43,387 nt of DNA, taken from Apiotrichum sp. Y4204 (lineage: Eukaryota > Basidiomycota > Tremellomycetes > Trichosporonales > Trichosporonaceae). The notes beneath the pieces are model-generated. The model was given only the letters and a program-made list of their open reading frames with translations. It searched no databases and was not told the DNA's origin. Below, one piece after another: positions 33,405-43,347 of the stretch. Each line of letters starts with the position of its first letter. Positions within the stretch are counted from its first letter, which is position 1. The translations under genes were made by a program, and so were the position numbers. The stretch covers positions 1 through 43,387 of the forward strand of contig JAMYHL010000141.1 of the NCBI GenBank assembly GCA_025531455.1, read 5' to 3'.

Positions 33405-34186
33405 ATGAAGTTTACACTCTTCGTCGCTGTTTTCCTCGCTTGGGTGGTCAGTTTCGTAGCCGCCTATCCCATCTCTGGTAACGGCGTAAACTGCCGCACT
33501 GGCCCCGGAACCAACTTTGCCAGTAAGAAGGTATATCCCAAGGGTACCGATGTCAAGATCAGCTGCCAAACGCCTGGCACGAACGTCGAGGGCAACAATA
33601 TCTGGGACAAGACCCAGGACGGCTGCTACGTCGCCGACCACTACGTCAAGACAGGCGTCAACGGCTATGTCACCACCAAGTGCAGCGGCGGCGGCGGCGG
33701 CGGTGGTGGTGGTGGTGGCGGCGGTGGCGGCGGCATCCCCGGACCCGCTAAGAACGACTATCCCTACAGCGGCCGTTGCGGTGGTGTCGACCCGTGGAAC
33801 TTCTACAAGTGCCGTGAGTGCTCCGTGATCTTGCCAGGCGGCGAGGTTCCTTCCCGCTTACCTTTCCAGAGTGCACCTCCTTTGTCGCCTTCCGCATCAA
33901 CAAGCGTCTCGGTATCCATTTCACAAACCAATACAAGAATGTTCACTGGGGCAATGCCTACAACTGGGACAATGCCGCGAGGTCGGCCGGTATTCGGGTC
34001 GACAACAAGCCCGTCCCCGGCTGCATTGCTCAGACCGACTCTGGCCCTGGCCACGTTGCTTGGGTCACCGCTGTCAAGGGCAACAATGTAGTCGTCGAGG
34101 AGTACAACTTCAACACGCGCGAGGGATACGGCACGCGTACCGTTCCCAAGACCAAGTTTGGCAGTTACATCCACATCAAAGTTTGA
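33405..34186 (+). CDS. Secreted SH3b-CHAP peptidoglycan hydrolase
   Basis: Two exons, 33405-33813 and 33870-34186, with a 56-nt GTGAGT...TTCCAG intron, give 241 residues. Residues 1-20 are a signal peptide. Residues about 21-92 are an SH3 domain closely matching that of the lysozyme gene (VNCRTGPGTNF, WDKTQDGCYVADHYVKTG). Residues 95-110 are 16 glycines. Residues about 112-241 form a CHAP domain: QCTSFVAFRINKRLG with nucleophile Cys138 (created across the splice), GPGHVAWVTAV with His198, and VVEEYNFN with the third polar residue around Glu213-Asn216. CHAP enzymes are Cys amidases/endopeptidases that cut peptide parts of peptidoglycan. With the divergent lysozyme, the pair could cut both glycan and peptide of the same polymer. 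Bacterial-type domains in a spliced, secreted fungal gene point to old transfer and adaptation. Confidence 0.92.
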
Positions 34187-35230
34187 TAGCAGTCAAAGGC
34201 TTGCATCGTTGCGTGATAGTCTCAACAATGTACCAGCGCCGAGCGCTTTCCATGTTCATCTGAAAAGGCGTGTGAAGAGTGGGCCTAAACGCCGTCCTGA
34301 GCCAAGGTGTGAATCAGGGTGTCGGTACAATGGGTTCTGGATGTTCTGGAATCCTGGAACGGGGCCTGGGGTCTGCTGGGAACTCGGAACGTGTGTCAGA
34401 TAAGCACCAACGTGCGTACACGTACAGTACGCAGTACGTACACAGGTGGGGGCAAAGTTTGCACCACTTGCCGAATTTACACCGTAGCGCGTCGTTCACC
34501 GCCATCTGCGACCGGCGACGCTGCCTCCCACAGTGCCTCTAGAGTCTTGGGACTTGCTCAGGTGTCGCCTAGAGGGCAATGCTAGCTACTGACAGGTCTC
34601 TTGTATTTTTCTGATTTTTTCCTGATGCATTAAACGGGGTTGGATGTCCTCGACAGGTGCCACACTCAATTTCCTCTGCTCTTGTGCCTGCTGTCCCTGA
34701 ATTTCAACCTCAAGAATGTTGACCACCTCATGCCGCCTACTTAGGATGCATGTTGAAGTGCGATTTTAACAGTGCAGGTAGCTGTATATCTAATGCGTAT
34801 CATACCAAAAAATCAGCACCTGTTTAGAATGAGATTGTTGCAGCAGAGCTTGCCCAGTATCGCTCTCTATGGTGTAAAAAGGTGGGGTGGTGCAATCATT
34901 CCCCCCGCCTCTGTACAGTGCGTGCAGTATATCAGTACGCGTTTGACGAGATCAGGACACACATCTCGACAGTCGAGAGCCCCGTGGCCTTACATACACG
35001 AAAACCCTCCATCAACCGTAGTCTGCAGCTTCCAATGGCTACTGTACCTGACTGACACCGGACCCGGCTCCTGTCAAGCTGTGAGTGCAGTGCAGTACAG
35101 TATCTCAGGGCGGCTCCTGCAAGCCATACAGTACACGGTGCATGCAGTGGGGACGACGGTCAAGTGGCACGAGAAAGCTGGTGCACGCGTTCATTTGCTC
35201 ATCTGCCAAGTATGTAGGCAGCATGTCCAC
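34187..35230. other. Intergenic, nothing recognised
   Basis: Short overlapping frames only. Several GTACGTACAGTACGCAGTACGT-like words near 34410-34440 and scattered CAGTAC words near 34910-35130 form small palindromic clusters. No gene supported. Confidence 0.55.
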
Positions 35231-35962
35231 CTACTGCGCCTTCGGGATCCCCTCGATGATGCCGCCTTCCGCCCGATTACTCTTATTATCGCCTCCCGCT
35301 TCCGTATCGGTGCTGATCTTCGCCTCGTCCTCCCATCGCCCCTTTTCTCGCTCCTCTTGCTCCCTCCATAGCTGTTTAATCTCAGGCAGCATGGGGCCAT
35401 GCGGTTTGTAGGGCGTGGGGTCAGGCAGTTCATTGCCCTGCCCGTCCATGACCCATCGGAATATGCGCCACATCAACCAGGGCATGGAAAAGAACACCCC
35501 GATCTTGTCCCACCACGTCCACTCATACTGGAACATGACGCCCACACGGATGCCTTCGCGGTCGTAAAGAATCCGCTCGCCGGTGATGTCGTGAGTCGGC
35601 CGTGCGTCCTCGTTGCGACCTAAAGTGATCAGCTACTGCCCTAGGTAAGAGTTACAAGTACTGTACTCACTCTCCGGGGGAGGCCCTGTTCGTCCTCTGG
35701 TGACAAAGTCGTAAGCCGTGAATACGTGCATCAGGCCCTTGATCAACCAGATTGTTAACCGCCCCAGCCCAGAGTTCCTTTCCAATTCTTCGAGTGTGGG
35801 CGGGGCCTCAGGATGACGTATATCCTGATCCTGCGTGTTGCGGCTGGTCTCGCTCTGCGACTCGGGTGTAGGATTCGGGAACCTGGAACGATGGACTGCT
35901 GTTGTGTCGTTCATGTTGTGGAGGAAATTGTAGCTTGCAGGGCGTGATATTAGATACTTCAT
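35231..35962 (-). CDS. Small membrane-associated protein, unknown
   Basis: Two exons joined by a 51-nt intron (35670-35620, GTGAGT...TTTAG). Using the ATG at 35962 gives 226 residues; an in-frame ATG at 35914 would give 210. Two hydrophobic stretches are visible: LTIWLIKGLMHVFTAYDFV in exon 1 and IGVFFSMPWLMWRIFRWVM in exon 2, so one or two membrane or amphipathic helices. Between them lies a conserved-looking charged stretch (ITGERILYDREG). The C-terminus is highly charged and helical (LWREQEEREKGRWEDEAKIS). No family recognised. Clean splicing that keeps frame supports a real gene. Confidence 0.6.
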
Positions 35963-36340
35963 TCTGCCCGAGGCCACATTGCGTTCTCCGTTCTTTTAAT
36001 ATCCTTCTGAGGTCCTCTGATGAAGATGTCTCGCATCGCCATCTCTTTTCTGTGCTGCCGATCCCCTTGCGCAATCCTCCTGCCGATCCTCCTGCAGATC
36101 CCCCCTTTCGTTGCCCCCTTGCGCCCATGCCGATCCTGTGACGCATGCGGATCGAGGCGTTCCTGGCGGATCCTGGCGTACCTGGCGCTTGGCCGTCTGG
36201 CGCTTTGGCGCACGGGGACACAGTCTGTCACAATTTAGCTGCTCCCCCCCTCTGTTCCTGCTTCAAAATGACGTCACAGATCTCTCCGCCCCTCGTGCTG
36301 TCGATCCCGCCAATCCCCCCGCCGATCCTCCTATCTTCTA

Positions 36341-36562
36341 CTAGTGCGGGGCTCCACACCCCTCGTCTGTATCATCTGCATTTTCTGCATCTGCGTTGGC
36401 GTGTTTGGGCGCAGAGAGCCAAGCTAGGCAAGACCACACAGCTTTGAGCACTTTTGGCAGCTCTCGTCCAAACTGCAACCGCTTCCACAGCCTCCGCTTC
36501 ACTGCGGTAAACATCGACCACTGCCCCAAGTCAGGTCGCAGCTTGTTGTACCAGAGGGTCAT
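36341..36562 (-). CDS. Possible 73-residue protein
   Basis: Single open frame starting at an ATG at 36562. It begins MTLWYNKLRPDLGQWSMFTA, has a Trp/Leu-rich helix (VLKAVWSCLAWLSA), and ends in an acidic stretch. There is no family match. Its order and orientation (upstream of and same strand as the small membrane protein) would allow a separate gene or a remote first exon; neither is shown. Confidence 0.25.
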   Translation of the reverse strand: MTLWYNKLRPDLGQWSMFTAVKRRLWKRLQFGRELPKVLKAVWSCLAWLSAPKHANADAENADDTDEGCGAPH

Positions 36563-38741
36563 CGCTCAGCAACACAGCTCACTCAGGAACTAAAAATCCG
36601 GCGGAAGCAAATGGTTTGTGACTTGCAACGTGCAGCGTTGCAGTCCTCATACAGTATATACAGTCCTCATATCGGTAGCCTTACCTCTCAGATCAGTGAG
36701 CCAGTGACACTCTCAAGATAGTCATATACCCCGACGCTGTACAGAACTGACTGGTGTGCAGCTGTGTAGACGTGAGTTCGGGCAATTCCACGGGCCGCGG
36801 AGTGACTGGGGCATTTGTCCACTTATATCCGTCCGAAACATTTTCGTCGGCGCCATGGGTCATTTTCGGCATACCGATCTTACGGCCAGACTAGTCCACA
36901 CTACTGTTGTGGTCTGACTTGCTGGGCCCGTGCGACTGCACGTGGTTGTCCGCAAAACTCTCAAGCTCTCAACGGGGTTTTCTCGGACTTTCTCCAAATC
37001 ACACACTTCTTCCACCTCTCGCCACATTGACACCTATGGGTCCTGACCCCAACAGTCCAAAGAATGAAAAGAAGCTCTCCGCCCTGGGGTCCCGATCACC
37101 TTCCATATCGCCCTGTCGGGGTCGGTCCAATCGAGGAGCAGCTTGCAACTCGCGGCGCCTGCCAATAGGACTGATGGGAAGCAAACGGCTCGCAGCTGCC
37201 CATCACCACCACTGGCCGGAAAACGAGGACGCTCCCCCCTTTCCACTCTTGTTACACATGGCTTATCGACTCGGCAACTCATTCTACATCCCTTGAAATG
37301 CCTGCAGTTACTGATGGACGGTTTTTCCGCGTCAGAGCTGGCCCCCAGCTAATTCAGGCGACGTAGTCACCCCACAGCCTGGGCAATTGTGCCTCAGAGC
37401 GTTTCCCAGAGCGGACAGCCCTTGGGGGCAGGCCCCACTCGGAAGCCTCCTCAACTACAGCGCCAAGGAGGCAGGTAGCAGACTGTGTACGACAAACGGG
37501 GTGTGGCCCCATGGCCCCAGTGTTTGTCCATTCGGCGCCGCTCGACTAGTGCCAAGTCGTGGTAAAGTGCTTTGTGGCCCCACGCCGCAATTCGAGAAGT
37601 TCAAGGCCGATTGATCCCCTACAATGTGTCGCAAATCCGGATCCTGATGTAGTTAATGGTTCTCACTATTGCTACTGTTGGACATACTGTAAGCAGTGTA
37701 CTAAACATGTGGATACAAAGAATGCGTGAGCCTTGGCCTCAAACTATTCCCCCGAATTCTCCTTCAAACTCGCCCCACACGCTTCCGGTGCACTTGGCAT
37801 TTGGAACCGGAGCCCTGAGTGCGAATGCTCTCTAACGTTGGTAGGCCAACCCAGCAGATCGCTTTAGCTCTCTTCCGCGGAATGTCCTGTGAACGCGTAG
37901 AATCAACCGCGGTGTAAGGATTCGGAGGCCCGGAATTGACTATTGACTCGTTGCGTGTCCTCGATTCAGCTCGGGCTTTTTGTGTATAAATTTAGTGCGT
38001 TTCTCTGCTCGCGTGTGCCTGGGCGAGGGCTCCACCAGCTCAGGATTACTCTATTCACCGACCCAGATCTCTTGAACAGGGTCTCCCTTTACAAGATCCT
38101 TTTTGTGGGTTCCTGGGATACGATGATCCTGAGCTCTACTTGGCGTGTGGCGTGTGGCGGCATTTGAGCATCGAACAGTAGTAGCATGTCATTGCTGTCT
38201 GATGAGCAAGTTGGCACATGCTGCCGAAAGAGATGTTGCTCTTCGGCAAGGCGGCCTGGGCTCATTCATACGGTCAAGCGCGTAACACAAGGATAGGACC
38301 GCTTTCACAGGTGCAAACGCCTTACCAGCAAACAGGAACTGGTAGGCGGAACCCTTCAACAGCCAAGATGCGATCTGTACGCGATTCACGCCTCAACAGT
38401 GGGTTCGGCGTTCCCCCATCTCGGACCAACACGAACTGAAGGGGGGAAGGGCACCAGATGTGGGTGTGTATTGATGGCGCTGGTACTGTTAGCAAGGTAC
38501 GCATTGATTCTTGAACCTGACCGACTGGTGTACATGGCGTTCATCTGGCACTGCTGTTTCTCAGGCAGGTGGGACTGGGGTCGTACCCTCAGACCCAGAG
38601 CTCTGTTGTCGTTACTGATTCCTCTGCCACACTGACTGGAGAACCCGACGGAACCAGCCATGTTTGTTGACCTGTCTTGCTTTCGGTTGTACTGGGGTTG
38701 TGCTGCCTGCGCAAGCGGTCCGTCACCCCACCCCGCAAGTA

Positions 38742-38747
38742 TATAAA
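38742..38747 (+). promoter_or_regulatory. TATA box of WSC/PriA-like gene
   Basis: TATAAA 60 nt upstream of the ATG at 38807, a spacing compatible with a short leader. Confidence 0.7.
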
Positions 38748-38806
38748 GACCCCGGAGCTGGACTGGGAGGTGTGATCAGACCCAAACACGAACCAACATC
38801 CCGGAA

Positions 38807-40066
38807 ATGAAAGTCACCGCCATCTTCCTCCTCCTCGCCTCCTTGGTCTCGCAGACCATGGCCGCTGGAGTGTTCGTTCAGTGTGCCGATGGTGGAAGCC
38901 TTGTGTGAGTCCGAAATGATGATAGTTGCCGTCCACTAACAGTCTCCAGCTCAAATGTCCTCGACACTCTCGGTACTCTTGTGGGGAACGTGCTTCTCGG
39001 GCAATGCGAGGTGAGTAATGCCAGTGGCACACCTTGTTACTGTAGACACTACTGACATACGAAAGACTATGTGCCAGAATGGTAACTACGACTACACCCT
39101 CTGGTCTCCGGCGCTGTCAGTTCTGGGTATCAACCTGCTGAACATGTGCTACTGTGTCAACGCAAACAAGTGGAAGCCTGGCCCTCAGTACAACGATGTT
39201 GGTAAGTAGCAAATGCCGGTTCGGCCAGTCCATGCTCACAACCAGCCACCTCTGGAAACACTTGCCACAAGGGTGGCCTCCTTGGCGTCAGCGTGATCAA
39301 ACCCGACTGGCGGGTGACGTGGAACAAGGCCGGTAACTGGCAGTACTCCACCTGCTTGACTGGCGCCACTCTCACTGGTGGAATGACAACCACCGTGACC
39401 GACTCGGAGCAGTGCTTCAACGCGTGCAAGCTGTACAAGTACGCCGCCCTTACTTTCAACGGCGGTTCAATGGGCTGCACCTGTGGAACTGTTCTCTCCG
39501 GCGGTACCGCTACCAAGTGCGGCGATGCCGGGACCTGGTCGAATGGCGCGGCTCGCAAGCGCGCTCTCGGCACCGGAGCATCGACATTCTTCCTCAACGC
39601 GGCCCCCGAGATCTCCGCCGCTCCCGGTGCCAGGAGGGCCCTCCAGGAGCAGCTTCGTGCCGAGGCCGACGCCCGCGACTATGCCTACTGCCCCCGCGGT
39701 TTGGTCGGTTGCCTCATCCCGGGATCAGCCCAGTACGAGTGCATTGACCCGCAAGCTGAGCTCGGTAGGTTCCCATCACGGTTCAGCGAAACAGCCACTA
39801 ACACCTTCACAGAGTCCTGCGGCGGTTGCTCAAACGGGTACTACGGGGGAGTTAATGCCACCACTGGTGTTGAGTAAGTCATCCCCCCACAGCTCTCCAT
39901 TACAACCATAAGTCTGACTTGCAGTTGCACCACGCTCCCTGGCGTTGCTGTCGGCGGTGTCTCATGCCATCAAGGCCAGTGCATGGTCTCAAAGTGCGCT
40001 CCCGGATGGGTCCTTGACAACAAGGTTTGTGTCCGCAAGGACACTCGCGCCCGCCGGAGCTTCTAG
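38807..40066 (+). CDS. Secreted WSC/PriA-like cysteine-rich protein
   Basis: Six exons, 38807-38904, 38950-39010, 39066-39201, 39246-39764, 39813-39873 and 39925-40066, with introns of 44-55 nt; lengths sum to exactly 338 residues plus stop. Residues 1-19 are a signal peptide. The N-terminal half has Cys patterns of a WSC-type carbohydrate-binding module (SEQCFNACKLYKYAALTFNG, then MGCTCGTVL). The C-terminal third (YCPRGLVGCLIPG, YECIDPQAELESCGGC, CTTLPGV, VSCHQGQCMVSKCAPGWVL) matches the conserved Cys-rich domain of basidiomycete PriA-like proteins, which are developmentally expressed and of unknown biochemical role. Likely secreted or wall-bound and disulfide-rich. A basic linker (AARKRAL, GARRALQ) may be a processing site. 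Confidence 0.82.
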
Positions 40067-41594
40067 AAAACAGACTACGGACATTACCATTTCGGTTTAC
40101 CACTATTATAACTTACGATGCATGGGGGAAGTAAGGGCTATTGGCCCTTGAGGGGCAGGGCGGAGGATGTAGGGGCACAGCTGCAGTAGATAGAAGGAGC
40201 TGTGAGTGGATCGTTGTGCAACGTTGCAAAACGTCCAATGGCCGAAACGCAGCAACGGTGATGGCATGGCGAATGAATGGGTGTAATCGATCAAGGTTTT
40301 CCTGGCGCCCCATTCTCATTCCAGTGATGCGTGGGACCCACACCCTCTGGTCTCTGGTACAGTACCACTGCTCGGGGGATTAGTGGCTTTAGTGGCGCCC
40401 TCTAATGGCTGTTCCAGTCAAACTCTATCTGACATTCAGCGGGGCGAGGCTTGATCGATGCGGAGACAGCCAGTGCGCCGTTGTGGCGTTTGCCAGAGCC
40501 GACGGCCCCGAGGGCCGGAGTGGGCCGAGCCGTGCCGAAGGGCCGGAGGAGGCGTTGAATTGCACAAGCCGATGGTGGCTTTTATTACTACTCTCTGCAC
40601 AGTTCAACCACAACACAAGTGAAACAGGTTCCCAGTCGGCGTGCACCACATGGCAAGAGGCGACACCCTTCGTCCAACAGAGAGCCACCATTCTCCCCAG
40701 TTGGCCAGATGTACAAACAGGGTCCACCACGATGGCCAGACATGAGCGGTCAAGGAGATTGTAGGGAAAAGCCAACATGCGGGGCTACCTACCGACAGTC
40801 GATATATCGATACACAGCAAGCAAGAGTAGCCCAGATCTGCTAGCTGCTGGTGTGATTTGTTCAGCAGGGGGCACGCAAGGTGACACAGCCCTGGGCAAG
40901 AGCAAAATCCTGGCAGCATGCTTTTGAATTACTGCAAGCCGAAAGCTAAAGAGATGAATAACAATGCCCTGAATAAGGATGCATATCATCATTACTAGGT
41001 GCTTTCTTCGACTTGCATGACCTGGGGGATCACGTCGGCTTGAATTCTGGGTGTCAGGAAGGGTTGGTAGTAAGACGTGTCGACGCAGGCGAAGAACGTG
41101 GAGGCGAAAAACGCGAGGATCCGGACGGATCATACTAGGCCCACATTGAGATCTGATGGACTCGAGCAACAAAAGGTACTTCTTGGAGCGCATTGGTGGG
41201 CATAAGACGCTCTCGACTCTAGAGAACGAGGGCGATCAACAGTCGGCTTGCAACTCCATTGCTTGTGCAATAGGAGCAGGCCGACGTGCCGGGATATAAT
41301 ATCACTGGAGGCTACGGCGCTGCTGTCGTTGATCGCTGTTTAGCAACACAGGGCTCGGCAGGCAGCTGATGCCGCACACCAGGACGGGCGGCGTTGCACC
41401 TGTCCGTCGTCATCGAGCGGCCATTACGAGTCAGATGAGTCATTATCTGTGCATTCCTTGCGCCCATTTGCATGGGAACGTGTGTCTTGGTTTGCAAGCA
41501 TTGTCGTCCTGGAGATCATCAGTAGCGGCCACGGTTGAACGAGATGCTTGCATGGCTCAACCTTACAATACTTCATGCCTCTCGATGCCTGTAG
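40067..41594. other. Intergenic, nothing recognised
   Basis: 1.5 kb without a convincing gene. Short frames on both strands have no motif. The sequence directly before 41595 reads CTGTAG|ATG, so a non-coding or short first exon of the proton-channel gene could lie here. Confidence 0.5.
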
Positions 41595-42472
41595 ATGCTC
41601 CAAGTCCCCGAAGGCTGGAAGGACATCGCGTTGGCGCGCAGCCGAGTGCGCAAGGTTCTTGACCATAGGCTGTTCCAACGTGCACTCGTGTTCCTTGTGA
41701 GTATCCCGCGAGTACAAAATCCCACTATAAGAACGCTCGCTGATCAGTGTAGATAATAGTCGATGAAGTAGCTGTGCTCACCATCCTGAGCTATCGTGAG
41801 CACGGGGAGATTGTGAGTGAAGGGCCAACATCCCAGACGTGCTGCACTGCCACGAGGATCCCCACTGGTTTGACCCACTTGGCTATCTCTCTCTCGCACT
41901 CAACCTCCTCTTTCTGTTCGAGATCCCTGCGGCACTATTCGGCTTTGGGCTAGCATACTATGGCATAGCACGACCAAGGGCTCAGAGTAAGGACCCGCAC
42001 GAGACCGGCAGATGCCTACCACAGTGTTCCTCTTCCACCTCTTCGATGCTGTGATCATGGTTGTCACAGTCGTACTCGAATTCGTCCTCCATGGGCGGGA
42101 AGAGGAGCTTGTGGGTTTGATTGTTCTTCTACGTCTCTGGCGCATTAATCAAGTATTCGGCACGGCTCAAGGAGTGCGCCAGCGGAAACGGCTACGGCAA
42201 AGTGAAATCGGTAAGAACAGTCCCGGGGTCTGGCCTTGACCAGCTTAGCGGCGCTAGCTCCGAATGAATGGAACGCGGGCATTGTTGACGAACGCGACAG
42301 CACTTCTGTAGAGATTGAACGACTTCGACAAGAGAACGAGGCACTACGTCAAAGACTAGCTCATCTCGGGGTGGAGGTCACGTCGGAAGGGCGCTCGGCA
42401 TCAGTCGACGATACGCTATCGGCTGTCAGCAGCACGGAATCGAGCCCCGGTTCAGCTGGTTCAGGGCGGTAA
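41595..42472 (+). CDS. Voltage-gated proton channel (Hv1 type)
   Basis: Five exons, 41595-41696, 41753-41795, 41837-41986, 42025-42210 and 42249-42472, with introns of 38-56 nt, sum to exactly 234 residues. Four membrane segments match the Hv1 voltage-sensor fold. S1 has the selectivity-filter aspartate (IIVDEVAVL, Asp38). S2 has LNLLFLFEIPAALFGFG (Glu77). S3 has HLFDAVIMVVTVVLEFVL (Asp106, Glu117). S4 has GLIVLLRLWRINQ with Arg135 and Arg138. The position of the third S4 arginine is Gln141. His residues in the S1-S2 region (about 49-58) and His121 could bind Zn2+, as in animal Hv1. Residues 181-204 (VEIERLRQENEALRQRL) are a leucine-type coiled coil, as used for dimerisation. The protein lacks a pore domain. 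It should conduct H+ outward across the plasma membrane. The start could lie in an additional upstream exon. Confidence 0.86.
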
Positions 42473-43070
42473 CCTCCCTCACACGCGACTGCCCACTTTG
42501 ATTCCCATGGCGGCGCGTCGCGATGCTCGTAACGACCATACCAGGCGACTGGAGACCCCAGCTCGGTCTGTACGCGGCGGCTATCGTAAATGACGCTTGC
42601 ACCGTCAGCGGCTACCTCACAGCCGTGTATCCATTGTTTGGTCCGGTATCGATAAAATGGTACTTTGATGAGAGATTCAGTGTGGGTGCCTGTGATCGTG
42701 CCTGTCGCTGCCGCTGGTAGCCGCAGCGCATAGCTGTACAGTACTGTAGTAGGACACCTAACAGTGACGCGCAGGTGGGTGGCTCGCCGCGTAAGCAAAC
42801 TCTTTTGCTCTTGCACGTTGAACTCGCCTAGGGTTGTCTCACCGTCACGGGGTCTCGGATATTGGGGCAGCGGGTCAATGGCATCAAAGGTTATCGTACC
42901 TTGGCAACCCACTAATCTCATTGATATCCCATTCTCCGTGTCATGTGATGTTGCTCGATGTTGCGGGAGATATACTCACCCACATGGCTTCCGCCTTCGG
43001 AACGTTTGAGCGGCTGCCAGCCTCTCATCAGCTGACAGTGACACCCCTCGGCCTCCACCGCTTTGGGCAT
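42361..43070 (-). CDS. Hypothetical protein overlapping Hv1 tail
   Basis: ATG at 43070 (caaccATGCC) starts exon 1 (to 42980). A 68-nt intron (42979-42912, GTGAGT...ATTAG) leads to an exon that stays open to 42361, giving 213 residues. The protein is beta-like with several Cys (for example VVGCQGTITFDAIDPLPQYP, THLRVTVRCP, WIHGCEV). No signal peptide, no membrane segment, no family match. Its last 112 nt are antisense to the Hv1 coding tail. The final stretch may be artefactual, and the true end could come earlier through an unseen intron. Confidence 0.5.
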
Positions 43071-43347
43071 GGTTGTACTGTTTGAACCCCGTTGCTGCTC
43101 TCCTGTGGCACAGTACCTGGCCAGCATCACTGCTCTATGCCATCGTATCTGTCGAGTGCGCTGCACTGTACACCGGCTATTATGCAGACAGTAACGATGA
43201 CGAGCGGTTAGCGATCATAAGGCAGATGCCAAGAGGATAGTGCAACCTGGTCCCGTCGCGGTTCATACACTCGGCATTCACTTTTATACGGCACCCTCCT
43301 GCTTCCTGGTCGGTTCTCCAAACCCCCCCCCCCCCTCCTCGTCCACC
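43071..43347. promoter_or_regulatory. Divergent upstream region
   Basis: Lies between a minus-strand start (43070) and a plus-strand start (43348). A weak TATA-like stretch (TTTATAC, 43283-43289) lies about 60 nt before the plus ATG, and a 13-C run at 43323-43335 sits just upstream of it. Confidence 0.45.

Larger units (their letters stand above)
35963..38806. other. Long intergenic region, one weak ORF
   Basis: 2.8 kb with no confident gene. Around 36050-36340 short words built on GATCCTCCTG and CCTGGCG recur, making a Gly/Ser/Ala-rich artificial frame on the minus strand. A 73-codon minus ORF (36562-36341, MTLWYNKLRPDLGQWSMFTA...) has a plausible amphipathic helix but no other support. Frames at 36907-37296 and 37387-37614 (+) have no recognisable motif. 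The last 70 nt hold a TATA box for the next gene. Confidence 0.5.

Noticed and set aside
36907..37614. Plus-strand ORFs in the long intergenic region
   Set aside because: No motif, no splice-linked continuation, and equivalent open frames on the other strand.
39157..39597. Minus-strand 146-codon ORF
   Set aside because: Shadow of the well-supported WSC/PriA-like gene on the plus strand.
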